A stretch of DNA of 63,813 bases, taken from contig NZ_JAMZIK010000101.1 in assembly GCF_024178315.1 (NCBI RefSeq), positions 1 through 63,813 on the forward strand, read 5' to 3'. Within the stretch, counting starts at the first letter, position 1, and every line of letters begins with the position of its first letter. This document shows, piece by piece, positions 34,077 to 42,755 of the stretch. The notes under the pieces are model-generated. The model was not told the DNA's origin, made no database searches, and was given only the letters and a program-made list of their open reading frames with translations. A program made the position numbers and the translations under genes. This stretch comes from Siccirubricoccus soli. Its GTDB lineage: Bacteria > Pseudomonadota > Alphaproteobacteria > Acetobacterales > Acetobacteraceae.

Positions 34077-35594
34077 ATGACCGCCAGCCGCACCGTGCTC
34101 GACCTGATCGCCGCCGGCGAGGCCGGGCGCCCCGCCATCCGCGCCCCCGAGCGCCCCGCCCTGACCTATGCTGGGCTGCTGGGCCTGGCGGAGCGGACCC
34201 TGGCGGCGCTGAACGGCATCGGCATCGGCCGCGGCGACCGGGTGGCGATCGTCCTGCCCAACGGGCCGGAGATGGCGTCGAGCTTCCTCGCCATCGCCGG
34301 CGCCGCCACCACCGCGCCGCTGAACCCCGCCTACAAGGACGAGGAGTTCGAATTCTACCTCACCGACCTGAAGGCCAAGGCCCTGGTCGTGTTGCAGGGG
34401 ATGGAGACCGCCGCCCGCGCCGTCGCCGCCCGCCTCGGCGTGCCGGTGGTGGAGCTCGTCCCCGGCGAGGCGGCCGGCGACTTCACCCTCTCCGGCGGCA
34501 GCCGGGGCGCGGCGGCGCAGCCCGGCCCGGCGGGGGCGGAGGACGTGGCGCTCGTCCTGCACACCTCCGGCACCACGGCGCGGCCGAAGATCGTGCCGCT
34601 GACCCACGCCAACGTCACCGCCTCGGCCGGCAACATCGCCCGCACGCTGCGACTGACGCCCGGGGATGCCTGCCTCAACGTCATGCCGCTCTTCCACATC
34701 CATGGGCTGATCGCGGCGACGCTCTCCTCGCTGGCCGGCGGCGGCGCCGTCATCTGCACGCCGGGCTTCAATGCGCTGCGCTTCTTCGGCTGGCTCGATG
34801 CCGAGCGGCCGAGCTGGTACACCGCCGTGCCCACCATGCATCAGGCGATCCTGCAGCGCGCCGAGCGCAACCGGGAGATCATCGCCCGTGCCCCGCTGCG
34901 CTTCATCCGCTCCTCCTCCGCCTCGCTGCCGGCGCAGGCCATGCGCGACCTCTCCGCCACCTTCAGCGCGCCGGTGATCGAGGCCTATGGCATGACCGAG
35001 GCCAGCCACCAGATGTGCAGCAACCCGCTGCCGCCCGGCGTGCAGAAGCCCGGCCTGGTCGGCCTGCCGGCGGGGCCGGAGGTCGCCATCATGGATGATG
35101 ACGGCAAGCTCCTGCCCCAGGGCTCGATCGGCGAGGTGGTGATCCGCGGTCCCAGCGTGACCAAGGGCTACGAGGCGAACCCGGACGCCAATGCCAAGGC
35201 CTTCACCAATGGCTGGTTCCGCACCGGCGACCAGGGGCTGTTCGACAAGGATGGCTACCTGCTGCTGACCGGCCGGCTGAAGGAACTCATCAAGCGCGGC
35301 GGCGAGCAGGTCTCCCCGCTCGAGGTGGATGGCGTGCTCTCCGAGCACCCCGCCGTCGCCCAGGCGCTCACCTTCTCCATCCCGCACCCGATGCTGGGCG
35401 AGGAGGTCGGCTGCGCCGTGGTGCTGCGCGAGGGCATGGAGTGCACGGAGCGTGAGCTGCGCGACCATGCGGCGAAGCACCTGGCGGATTTCAAGGTGCC
35501 GCGGAAGGTGGTCTTCCTGGCGGAGATCCCGAAGGGCGCGACGGGCAAGCTGCAGCGCATCGGCCTCGCCGAGAAGCTCGGCATCACCGCCTGA
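34077..35594 (+). CDS. acyl-CoA ligase, oxalyl-CoA synthetase (Pcs60/AAE3)-like
   Basis: 505-aa AMP-forming ligase, ATG 34077 behind GAGGGAG. P-loop VLHTSGTTARPKIVPLTHAN near residues 161-180, the PLFHIHGLI motif, YGMTEASHQM near 302-311, the signature FRTGDQG near 381-387, GRLKELIKRGGEQVSPLEV near 400-418, and the catalytic lysine in GATGKLQRIG near 495. The middle HIHGL and SSSASLP segments match the oxalate-CoA ligase branch (Pcs60, AAE3), but benzoate or fatty acids cannot be excluded. No oxalyl-CoA decarboxylase is close. Confidence 0.82.
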   Translation: MTASRTVLDLIAAGEAGRPAIRAPERPALTYAGLLGLAERTLAALNGIGIGRGDRVAIVLPNGPEMASSFLAIAGAATTAPLNPAYKDEEFEFYLTDLKAKALVVLQGMETAARAVAARLGVPVVELVPGEAAGDFTLSGGSRGAAAQPGPAGAEDVALVLHTSGTTARPKIVPLTHANVTASAGNIARTLRLTPGDACLNVMPLFHIHGLIAATLSSLAGGGAVICTPGFNALRFFGWLDAERPSWYTAVPTMHQAILQRAERNREIIARAPLRFIRSSSASLPAQAMRDLSATFSAPVIEAYGMTEASHQMCSNPLPPGVQKPGLVGLPAGPEVAIMDDDGKLLPQGSIGEVVIRGPSVTKGYEANPDANAKAFTNGWFRTGDQGLFDKDGYLLLTGRLKELIKRGGEQVSPLEVDGVLSEHPAVAQALTFSIPHPMLGEEVGCAVVLREGMECTERELRDHAAKHLADFKVPRKVVFLAEIPKGATGKLQRIGLAEKLGITA

Positions 35595-35724
35595 TGCGCT
35601 CCCCGCCCCGGGAAGTGGGGTGGGCTGGAGTGCATATCGGCAAGACCCGCGCGGGGCGGCACCGGGGGCAGGGGGCTAACCTCCTCGCCCTGACATGCCC
35701 CGTCGGCGGGAGAGGGCGAGATCC

Positions 35725-36702
35725 ATGAAACTTTGCATCTTCGGCGCCGGCGCGATCGGCGGCCTCATGGCGGCGAAGCTGGTCCGGAAGGGCGAGGTGG
35801 ACGTCACCGTCATCGCCCGCGGCCCGCATCTCAAGGCCATGCAGGAGAAGGGCCTCGTGCTCCGCTCCGGGGACGGGGAGATCGTCACCCGCCCGCGCTG
35901 CGTCGCCAGCGCCGAGGAGGCGGGGCCGCAGGATTACGTCCTCATCACCCTGAAGGCGCCCGCCCTGCCCGGCGCGGCGCAGCAGATGCAGCCGCTGATC
36001 GGGCCGGACACCACCATCGTCGCCGCGGTGAACGGCATTCCCTGGTGGTACTTCCACAAGCTTGCCGGCCCGCATGAGGGCCGGCGGGTCGAGAGCGTCG
36101 ATCCGGGCGGCGCCGTCTCCGCCCTGCTGCCGCCGGAGAAGGTGCTGGGCTGCATCATCTACCCCGCCGCCGAAGTCCCCGAACCGGGCGTCATCGAGCA
36201 TACCTATGGCGACCGCTTCACCCTGGGCGAGCCGGATGGCAGCCGCAGCGAACGCGCCGACGCGCTCTCCAAGGCCCTCGTCGCTGCCGGCTTCAAGGCG
36301 CCGGTGCGGCCGAAGATCCGCGATGAGCTCTGGGTGAAGCTCTGGGGCAACATGGCCTTCAACCCGCTCTCGGCCCTCACCACCGCGACGCTCGACATCA
36401 TCACCGGCGAGGCCGAGCTGCGCGCCGTCTGCCGCGCCATGATGCTGGAGGGCCAGGCGGTGGCGGAAAAGCTCGGCGTCCGCTTCGCCATCGACGTGGA
36501 CAAGCGCATCGCCGGCGGCGCCGAGGTGGGCGCGCACAAGACCTCCATGCTGCAGGACCTGGAGCGCGGCCGGCCGATGGAGATCGATGCGCTGCTCGGC
36601 AGCGTGGTGGAGCTGGCCGATCTGGTGGAAGTGCCGGCGCCCACCTGCCGCACCGTGCTGGCCCTGCTGCGCACCCGCGGCCGGCTGGCGGGATGCTACT
36701 GA
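35725..36702 (+). CDS. 2-dehydropantoate 2-reductase family protein
   Basis: 325-aa NADPH-dependent reductase, start MKLCIFGAGAIGG at 35725 (GAGAIGG Rossmann loop). The catalytic lysine is expected near KIRDELWVKLWGNMAFNPLSALT (about residues 203-225), and EVGAHKTSMLQDLERGRPMEIDALLG is the C-terminal substrate signature. This could be PanE of pantothenate synthesis, but alphaproteobacteria carry several paralogs that act on other 2-keto acids. Overlaps the first lipoprotein gene by 10 bases. Confidence 0.85.
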   Translation: MKLCIFGAGAIGGLMAAKLVRKGEVDVTVIARGPHLKAMQEKGLVLRSGDGEIVTRPRCVASAEEAGPQDYVLITLKAPALPGAAQQMQPLIGPDTTIVAAVNGIPWWYFHKLAGPHEGRRVESVDPGGAVSALLPPEKVLGCIIYPAAEVPEPGVIEHTYGDRFTLGEPDGSRSERADALSKALVAAGFKAPVRPKIRDELWVKLWGNMAFNPLSALTTATLDIITGEAELRAVCRAMMLEGQAVAEKLGVRFAIDVDKRIAGGAEVGAHKTSMLQDLERGRPMEIDALLGSVVELADLVEVPAPTCRTVLALLRTRGRLAGCY

Positions 36703-37217
36703 CGCGCCGGTTCCTCGCCCGGCTGGCGGCGCTGCTGCCTCTTGCCGCCTGCGACGATGGCTGGGTGGCGGAGCCGATGGTGCGCCTGCCGCCCGGCCTG
36801 CCGCCGGGCGCGACCGAGCCACGCCGCTGGGCCTTCGGCGAGGCCGCCGCCCGGCTGCTCGACCGCCCCGCCGGGCTGCGCGGGGCGCCGGCCGAGACGG
36901 CCTGGGCCGCCGCGCTGGTGGAGTATCTGGCGACCGCCTTCCAGGACGGCGCCCTGCCCGATGGCCGCCACCTGACCCGGCTGCTGCGGGAGGGCCGCAC
37001 CGCCCTGCGCCTGACGCTCGGCCTGCCCGTCGAGGCGCCGCCCCAGGCCATGGCCGATGCCCTCCTCGCCGCCGCCGGCCGGCGCGCGGGGGCGGTGCCG
37101 GCCCCCCTCGCCTCGGCCCTTGCCGGCTTCGATCCGGAGGATGCCCGGCTGGCCCCGCTGCGCCGCGCCCTGCGGGCGGTGCGGGATGCGCTTGCGGCGC
37201 AGCTCCTGCCGCGGTGA
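36693..37217 (+). CDS. putative lipoprotein, first of three tandem paralogs
   Basis: 174-aa exported protein. A twin basic start (MLLTRRFLARL) and hydrophobic helix run to a lipobox LAAC with cysteine at residue 20. The mature part contains GAPAETAWAAALVEYLATAF, LLREGRTALRLTLGLP and PPQAMADALLAAAGRR. These align in order with parts of the next two genes (GQPAAAARALAQMEFL, LAEARAEWRQALGVP, PPQPVIDSLYAAARAL), so the three are probably diverged copies of an unnamed family. The ATG lies inside the reductase gene. No function is known. Confidence 0.7.
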   Translation: MLLTRRFLARLAALLPLAACDDGWVAEPMVRLPPGLPPGATEPRRWAFGEAAARLLDRPAGLRGAPAETAWAAALVEYLATAFQDGALPDGRHLTRLLREGRTALRLTLGLPVEAPPQAMADALLAAAGRRAGAVPAPLASALAGFDPEDARLAPLRRALRAVRDALAAQLLPR

Positions 37218-37455
37218 GGGCGGCGCCCGCGCCGCAGGACCCGCGCACGCCGCAAGGCTGGCGACAGGCCCCCGGGCGGGCCGCCCCTCGGCGGCGCCCT
37301 GTCGTGCCAGGCTACCACCGGAGACCTTCCGCAACGGTGGGTAACTTTGCATGACGCAGCCCTCATTCTCCCGGCAATTGCCGCGGCGTGATGGCAAGGT
37401 CATGCTGCTGGCGATTCGCTGGCCCTTCGGCCGCGCCATCTGGGGGATTTTCCAC

Positions 37456-38031
37456 ATGTTCCGTGCCCTGCCGCCCCTTGCGGCCGCGCTGCTCTCGCTC
37501 GGTGCCTGCGGCGTGCTGCCGCCGCCGCCACCCTCCGCCCAGCTCCCCTACGATGCGACGGTCGGCGCCGGCGACCCGATCCGTGCCGCGGCCGCCACCA
37601 CCTCCTATAGCTTTTCCCACCAGGAGACGCTGGCCGGTCAGCCGGCCGCTGCGGCGCGCGCCCTGGCGCAGATGGAATTCCTGGCCGCCGACCTGCCCAC
37701 CAACCCGCGCTTCCCCAACATGCCGCCGGAACTCCCGTCCCAGCTGGCCGAGGCCCGGGCGGAATGGCGCCAGGCCCTCGGCGTGCCGCGCGACCTGCCG
37801 CCCCAGCCGGTGATCGATTCGCTCTACGCCGCCGCGCGGGCCCTGAATGCCGGCCAGCCCGCCGCCAATGCCGCCGCCACGCTGCCGGCAAACGTCTTCA
37901 CCCAGGGCGGGGAGGCGACGCTGACCCGCCTCGCGGCCCTGCCGCCCCTGCCGCAGACCGGCGTGGCCGCCACCACCTCCGCCGAGGTGCTGCGCCGCAG
38001 CATGGACGGCGACCGCCGCGGGCGGCTCTGA
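37456..38031 (+). CDS. putative lipoprotein, second of three tandem paralogs
   Basis: 191-aa lipoprotein: signal helix and lipobox LGAC (cysteine near residue 18), a Pro-rich stretch, then a helical domain with GQPAAAARALAQMEFLAADLPTNPRF, QALGVPRDLPPQPVIDSLYAAARALNAGQ, ANVFTQGGEATLTRLAALPPLPQTG. It is clearly homologous to the gene 3 bases downstream. No known domain. The repeated amphipathic helices suggest an alpha-solenoid or helix-bundle protein at the outer membrane. Confidence 0.78.
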   Translation: MFRALPPLAAALLSLGACGVLPPPPPSAQLPYDATVGAGDPIRAAAATTSYSFSHQETLAGQPAAAARALAQMEFLAADLPTNPRFPNMPPELPSQLAEARAEWRQALGVPRDLPPQPVIDSLYAAARALNAGQPAANAAATLPANVFTQGGEATLTRLAALPPLPQTGVAATTSAEVLRRSMDGDRRGRL

Positions 38032-38034
38032 GCC

Positions 38035-38691
38035 ATGGCGGGCGCTTTCCTCCACGGTCCGCGCCTGCTGCTCGCCCTGCTGCTGCCGCTCGGTGCCTGT
38101 GCCGAGCTGCGGCAGCCGGCGTCCCTGCCCTCGCCCGCCCCGCTCGGGGTGGTGACGGCGGATCCGGTGCGGGAGGCGGTCGCCGCCACCGCCCGCGCCT
38201 TCGCCGATCGCGGCGCCGCCCTGGCCGGCCAGCCTGCCGCGGCGGCCGAGGCGCTGGCCCGGCTCGAATTCCTCGTCGCCGAGCTGGACCGCAACCCCCG
38301 CTATGCCAGCCTGCCCGAGGGGCTGAAGCGGGAGCTGGGCTTTGCCCGGACGGAGACGCGCGACGCTGCCGGCATTGCCGAGACCGCCAGCGAGGCGGCG
38401 GTGACGCCGGCCCTGCTGGCGGCCGGGCGCGCGCTGCGGGCCGGCGATGCCGCCCGTGCCGCCGCGGCGCTGCCGGCGCCGCTCTTCCGCCCCGGCGGGG
38501 CGCGCTCCGTGGCCCGGCTCGGGGAGTTGGGCCCGCTGCCGCAGACCAACCTCGCCACCGGGCTGCTGGCGCAGGAGGTGGCGCAGCGCGATGCCGCCGG
38601 GGGCTGGATGGCGCCGGCCACCGCCGCGGCGGAGGCGCCGATCGGCGGCATCACCTTCGGCCAGAGCAGCGGCATCACCGCCGGATACTGA
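38035..38691 (+). CDS. putative lipoprotein, third of three tandem paralogs
   Basis: 218-aa lipoprotein with lipobox LGAC (cysteine near residue 22). Body segments GQPAAAAEALARLEFLVAELDRNPRY, ALLAAGRALRAGDAARAAAALPAPLFRPGG, RSVARLGELGPLPQTN match the preceding gene almost position for position, and a unique tail APIGGITFGQSSGITAGY follows. The 3-base gap shows one operon. Function unknown. Confidence 0.78.
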   Translation: MAGAFLHGPRLLLALLLPLGACAELRQPASLPSPAPLGVVTADPVREAVAATARAFADRGAALAGQPAAAAEALARLEFLVAELDRNPRYASLPEGLKRELGFARTETRDAAGIAETASEAAVTPALLAAGRALRAGDAARAAAALPAPLFRPGGARSVARLGELGPLPQTNLATGLLAQEVAQRDAAGGWMAPATAAAEAPIGGITFGQSSGITAGY

Positions 38692-38761
38692 TCCTCTCCC
38701 AGCGGGCACCGACGCGAAGGCGGCGCCGCGATGCCCGGCGCCGCGCGCGGGCCGCCGCGGC

Positions 38762-39745
38762 TCAGTCCAGGCGGATGTTGTTCGCCTCGATCACCTTGCG
38801 GAATTCCTCGCTATGGGTCCGCAGATAGGCCGCGAATTCGGCAGGGCCGCGGGGCAGGGGCTGCATGCCGATGCCCGCGACGCTCTGCTGCGCCTCCGGC
38901 GTCGCCAGCGCCTTCGCGGTCTCCGCCGCCAGCCGCTCCACCACCGGTGCCGGCGTGCCTGCCGGCATCATGTAGCCGCCGAAAGCGCCGGCATCGTAGC
39001 CCGCCATGCCCGGGACCTGTGCCAGCGGCTTGAGGTTCGGCGCCAGCGCCGTGCCGCTCTCCAGCGAGACGCCGAGCGCCCGGAGACTGCCCTGGCGGAA
39101 CAGCGGCCCGGTCGCCGCCAGGGTGTCGATGGCGAAATCCACCTGTCCCGCCATCACCGCCGTCAGCGCCGGGCCGCTGCCCTGGAAGGGCACATGCACC
39201 GTGTCCAGCTTCGCGCGGCTGAGGAACATGAGGGTGATGAGATGCGCCGCCGCCCCGGCGCCGGAGGTGGCGTAGGTGTACTTGCCCGGCGCCGCCCGCA
39301 CCTTGGCGACGAATTCCTCCGCGCTCTGCGCCGGGAAATTGTTGTTCACCACCAGCACATAGGGGGAGATGCCGATCATCGCGACCGGGATGAAGTCCTT
39401 CTGCGGATCATAGGCGGTGCGCTGCACCAGCGGTGCGGTGGTGATGGGTCCGGTGGAGGCGGCGAGCACGGTGTAGCCATCGGCCGGCGCCTTCGCGACG
39501 AAATCCGTGCCGATCATCCCGCCCGCCCCGGCCTTGTTCTCCGGCACCATGGGCTGGCCCCATTGCTCGCTGACCTTCTGGGCGACGACGCGCGCCATGA
39601 GATCCGTCGCCTGGCCCGGCGGCCAGGGGATCACCAGCCGCACCGGCCGGTTGGGATAGGCGCCCTGGGCGCGGCCCGTCGAGGCGATGAGGGCGGGGGC
39701 GGCGAGCATCGCTGCCGTGGACAGCAACAGGGGCCTGCGGCGCAT
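38762..39745 (-). CDS. Bug-family (TctC) periplasmic substrate-binding protein
   Basis: 327-aa binding protein of the tripartite tricarboxylate transporter type. Signal peptide residues 1-27 with RRR start and cut near GRAQG. Family landmarks: YPNRPVRLVIPWPPGQATDLMAR, VVPENKAGAGGMIGT near residues 65-78, ADGYTVLAASTGPI, GKYTYATSGAGAAAHL, and VPFQGSGPALTAVMAGQVDFAID. Such proteins bind carboxylates or amides in the periplasm. No TctA/TctB membrane genes are close, usual for the many orphan copies in this group. Divergent from a ureido/amino-acid hydrolase. Confidence 0.9.
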   Translation of the reverse strand: MRRRPLLLSTAAMLAAPALIASTGRAQGAYPNRPVRLVIPWPPGQATDLMARVVAQKVSEQWGQPMVPENKAGAGGMIGTDFVAKAPADGYTVLAASTGPITTAPLVQRTAYDPQKDFIPVAMIGISPYVLVVNNNFPAQSAEEFVAKVRAAPGKYTYATSGAGAAAHLITLMFLSRAKLDTVHVPFQGSGPALTAVMAGQVDFAIDTLAATGPLFRQGSLRALGVSLESGTALAPNLKPLAQVPGMAGYDAGAFGGYMMPAGTPAPVVERLAAETAKALATPEAQQSVAGIGMQPLPRGPAEFAAYLRTHSEEFRKVIEANNIRLD

Positions 39746-40097
39746 CTTGGACGTTCCCAGACAGTGGTTGTTCGTGGTTGTCCGCCAAGAGGTAGGGGAG
39801 GGCGAGGCGCTTGCCAAGCGCGCGCCGCGCGAGTGTCCGGCCGCGAATACCACCGGCCATGGGATGTGCCGCAGCTGCCCTCCGCCGCGGCGACCGCCAG
39901 CCCGGTGCGGGACGCCGGGCGCCGCAGCTGCGCCACCTGCTCCGCGTGGATGCGCGGCGCCCAGGCGGCCGCCTCCTCCCGGCCTGGATAGCCGGGGCGC
40001 CGGCTCATTCGCGCGGACAGCCGCATGATCAGCAGCGGCGGCATTGCCGAGGCGCGATTCACCGGGCATTTTTGCATTGCAACAAGGGGCTCCCGCC
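39746..40097. other. divergent gap, no gene
   Basis: 352 bases between two divergent genes. It should carry promoters for both, but no clear -35/-10 pair is seen. Open frames here lack codon bias. Confidence 0.5.
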
Positions 40098-41300
40098 ATG
40101 CCGCTGATCGACACCGCCCGCTTCCTGCAGGACCTGAACGAGCTGCGGCAGATCGGCAAATACAAGACCGGCGTGCACCGCCCGACCTACTCGCCGCAGG
40201 ACATGGAAAGCCGGCGCTGGCTGGTGGCGCGGCTGGAGGAATGCGGGCTGGAGGCGGAGATCGACGGCATCGGCAATGTCTTCGGCCGGCACAGGGGCAG
40301 CGGGCCGCATCTGCTGGTGGGCAGCCATATCGAGAGCCAGAACTACGCCGGCTGGCTGGATGGCGCGCTTGGCGTGATGGCGGGCGTCGCGCTGGCGCGC
40401 GCCGGGCTGCCGGTGGATGTCGCCGCCTTTGCCGATGAGGAAGGGCATTTCGAGGGCGGCTTCCTCGGCAGCAAGTCGCTCATCGGCATCCTCTCCGAGG
40501 AGGAGATCGACCGCAGCCGCAGCCGCAATGACGGCCAGCCCTTGCGCGAGGCGCTGGCGGCGGCGGGGCTGGCGGGCAGGAAGCGGCTGCGGCTCGACCC
40601 CTTGCGCTACAAGGGCTTCTTCGAGATGCATATCGAGCAGGGCACCCAGCTCGAGAATGCCGGGCTGCAGGCCGGGGTGGTGACCGGCATCGTCGCGATC
40701 TGGCAGTGGCGCATCATCATCGAGGGCATGCAGGACCATGCCGGCGGCACCACCATGGCGGAGCGGCGCGACGCCGGCCTGACGGCAGTGCGGCTGCTGG
40801 CGATGCTCGACCAGGAAATGCCGAAGGTCTGCGGGCCGCGCAGCGTGTGGACGACGGGGCGCATCACGCTCGACCCTGGGGCGCCGAGCATCATCCCGGG
40901 GAGCGCCGACATCCTCTTCCAGTTCCGCGACATCGACCTGCCGACGCTGGAGCGGATGGAGGATTGCCTGCGGCGCTGCGTGCAGGAGATGAACCGGCGG
41001 GAGCGCTGCACGGTGACGCTGCACAATGTCAGCAAGTCGCTGCCCGCGCTGTGCGAGCCGAAGATGATGGCGGCGCTGGACGCGGCGGCGGAGCGGCTGG
41101 CGCCGGGCAAGTGGCAGCGCATGCCGAGCGGGGCGGGGCACGATGCGCAGTACATCGCGCGGGTGATGCCGGTGGCGATGCTGTTCACGCCAAGCATCAA
41201 GGGCATCAGCCACCATTGGGCCGAGGACACCAAGGAGGAGGATCTCGCGCTGTGCTGCGAGATCCTGGGGGAGGCGGCGAAGAGCTACCTGGAAGCTTGA
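40098..41300 (+). CDS. M20-family N-carbamoyl amino acid hydrolase / ureidopropionase-like
   Basis: 400-aa binuclear metal amidohydrolase, start ATG 40098. Metal ligands in GSHIESQNYAGWLDGALGV (His, Asp), ADEEGHFEGGFLGSKS (Glu pair) and EMHIEQGTQLENAG (His), with a late SGAGHDAQYIARV and the dimer-lid GITDHAGG-like MQDHAGGTT. The family comprises hydantoin utilisation HyuC, beta-ureidopropionase and allantoate amidohydrolase, which remove ureido groups to give ammonia, CO2 and an amino acid. The TGA abuts a palindromic mosaic. Fits the ureide theme of the following kilobases. Confidence 0.88.
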   Translation: MPLIDTARFLQDLNELRQIGKYKTGVHRPTYSPQDMESRRWLVARLEECGLEAEIDGIGNVFGRHRGSGPHLLVGSHIESQNYAGWLDGALGVMAGVALARAGLPVDVAAFADEEGHFEGGFLGSKSLIGILSEEEIDRSRSRNDGQPLREALAAAGLAGRKRLRLDPLRYKGFFEMHIEQGTQLENAGLQAGVVTGIVAIWQWRIIIEGMQDHAGGTTMAERRDAGLTAVRLLAMLDQEMPKVCGPRSVWTTGRITLDPGAPSIIPGSADILFQFRDIDLPTLERMEDCLRRCVQEMNRRERCTVTLHNVSKSLPALCEPKMMAALDAAAERLAPGKWQRMPSGAGHDAQYIARVMPVAMLFTPSIKGISHHWAEDTKEEDLALCCEILGEAAKSYLEA

Positions 41301-41380
41301 GGGAGGCTCTGCCTCCCTCAAACTCCCTCCGCCAAAGGCCGAAGGGCCTTTGGAAACCGGGGGTTTTGCACCCGACGGTG
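41298..41380. repeat. GC-rich palindromic mosaic, copy 5
   Basis: GAGGGAGGC/GCCTCCCTC starting at the hydrolase stop (41300-41320), and CCAAAGG/CCTTTGG (41332-41353), then a short GGGTTTTGCACCC-type palindrome. It lies between two convergent genes. Confidence 0.7.
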
Positions 41381-41385
41381 GCACC

Positions 41386-42093
41386 CTATGCGGGCTCCGC
41401 CCAGCGGGGGATGCGGGAACGGCCGGCGGCAAAGCCGAGCATCCGGCGCATCAGGCGGAAGATCCAGGCGGGCGGGCGCCAGGGGCGCTCCATGATCGCC
41501 GAGAGAATGCGACGGATCACCTCGCGGTAGATTTCGGACAAATCCACATCCGGCAGCCAGGTGGAGGGGCCGGGCAAGGCCGAGGGCATGCGCAGCCGCT
41601 TGGCGAGCATGATCCCGGCCAGGCCCATCAGCCGGATGGCGCGGCGGAAGGCGCAGCACACCCGATAGGCCAGGCCGTCCCACACCGGGGCGCGGTCCCG
41701 GCGCGCGACGGCGATCAGCAGCATGGCCCAGAGCCCGGCCTTGCCCCAGCGGCGGTGCGAGCGGGAGGCGGTGTCCGGCTTGCCGAATTCCGGCGGCAGG
41801 TCGGCCCAGGGGGCCCGGAGGCCGCCGCGCTTCAGGGTGCAGGCGCGGAAGATGGCATCCAGCCGGGCGCGCGGGCTGTCCCGCATCGGCCGGCCGGGGC
41901 CATCGGCCTGGGCGCATTTGGCCGCGGCGAAGATGGGGGCGATGGCGGCCCATTCCTCCTCGGTCAGCGGGGCCCAGATGGTGGGCGGCGTCAGGCGCAG
42001 GACGGGGTCCAGCACCAGGCGGCGGGTCAGGAATTCGCGGGGGAGGAGGCTGGCGGGGAAGAGGTCCGGGGGGAGAAGGCGGCGAGGGCGCAT
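41386..42093 (-). CDS. IS5-type transposase N-terminal (DUF4096-like) protein without DDE domain
   Basis: 235-aa protein. Residues about 40-125 read like the first, DNA-binding part of IS5-family transposases: PLTEEEWAAIAPIFAA, ARLDAIFRACTLKRGG, PWADLPPEFGKPDTASRSHRRWGKAGLWAMLLIAVAR. There the frame diverges: no DDE nuclease follows, and the last 110 residues are a basic, hydrophobic segment ending in GRSRIPRWAEPA. The frame is uninterrupted and uses normal codons for this genome, so it may be a domesticated DNA-binding protein rather than a broken transposase. No terminal repeats are visible nearby. Confidence 0.65.
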   Translation of the reverse strand: MRPRRLLPPDLFPASLLPREFLTRRLVLDPVLRLTPPTIWAPLTEEEWAAIAPIFAAAKCAQADGPGRPMRDSPRARLDAIFRACTLKRGGLRAPWADLPPEFGKPDTASRSHRRWGKAGLWAMLLIAVARRDRAPVWDGLAYRVCCAFRRAIRLMGLAGIMLAKRLRMPSALPGPSTWLPDVDLSEIYREVIRRILSAIMERPWRPPAWIFRLMRRMLGFAAGRSRIPRWAEPA

Positions 42094-42274
42094 GGGAGAA
42101 GGACCGCAGGGGAATTCGGGAACGTATCAGCAACCACGACCCGTCTTCAAGGAAAATAATCTTATCTGCTGCGATGGCCGCGGCCGCGGCGGGGCTGGCG
42201 CGAGGCTTGCCTGGCCGGCATCGCCGCCCGGCGTGCCGGGGCTTGCGCAGGGTGTCGTGGGGCCCGACTGGTTC

Positions 42275-42381
42275 AGCCCTCGGGTCCGAACTCAGACCGG
42301 GGTCCGGGGCCAGGTCCTGGCCCCGGCGGGGTGCAGGGGCAGAGCCCCTGCCCGGGGTTCCGGGGCGGAGCCCCCGCCTTT
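42275..42381. repeat. GC-rich palindromic mosaic, copy 6
   Basis: Directly behind the 3' end of the AtzH-like gene: GGGGGCGGAGCCCC-type and AGGGGCAGAGCCCCT hairpins (42340-42380) and the core ACCGGGGTCCGGGGCCAGGTCCTGGCCCCGG (about 42297-42327). Confidence 0.7.
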
Positions 42382-42755
42382 CACTCCGGCATCAGCGAGA
42401 CATGCGCCGCGACGATGCGCCAGCCTTCCTCCGGGAAGCGCACCCAGCTCTGGCTCTGCCGGCCGCGGCGGCCGCTGCGGAGGAATTCGGTGTTGGCCGT
42501 GGCGAAGTCCCGGCCATAGGTGGTGATGACCGTGTTCTCCAGCGTGCGCGCCAGCCCGACCGGGGAACGGGCGGCGCGGAAGGCGGCGATCGCCTCCCAG
42601 CCATAGAGGTTCTCGGCGGGGCCGTAGCGCAGGGTGCGGGCGTCCTTGCGGAACAGGCGCTGCAGCGTCTCGACGTCGTTGGTGACGAGGGCGCGTTCGT
42701 ACTCGGCGAAGGCGGCCTGCATCTCCGCCATGGGTTCCGGGAGGTCGAACTCCAT
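42381..42755 (-). CDS. AtzH/HpxZ-family (DUF3225) SnoaL-like protein
   Basis: 124-aa cystatin-like alpha+beta fold protein. MAEMQAAFAEYERALVTNDVETLQRLF, then WEAIAAFRAAR and the terminal GWRIVAAHVSLMPE match the AtzH/HpxZ family. AtzH of cyanuric-acid degraders works between the carboxybiuret hydrolase and AtzF, converting a dicarboxyurea to allophanate; HpxZ is tied to oxalurate use in Klebsiella. It overlaps the AtzF gene by one base (TGATG), which makes the pair likely partners. The actual substrate here is unknown. Confidence 0.82.
   Translation of the reverse strand: MEFDLPEPMAEMQAAFAEYERALVTNDVETLQRLFRKDARTLRYGPAENLYGWEAIAAFRAARSPVGLARTLENTVITTYGRDFATANTEFLRSGRRGRQSQSWVRFPEEGWRIVAAHVSLMPE

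Noticed and set aside
39811-40028. Short open frames on both strands in the gap before the M20 hydrolase
   Set aside because: Arg/Pro/Ala-rich with no start signals; treated as non-coding.
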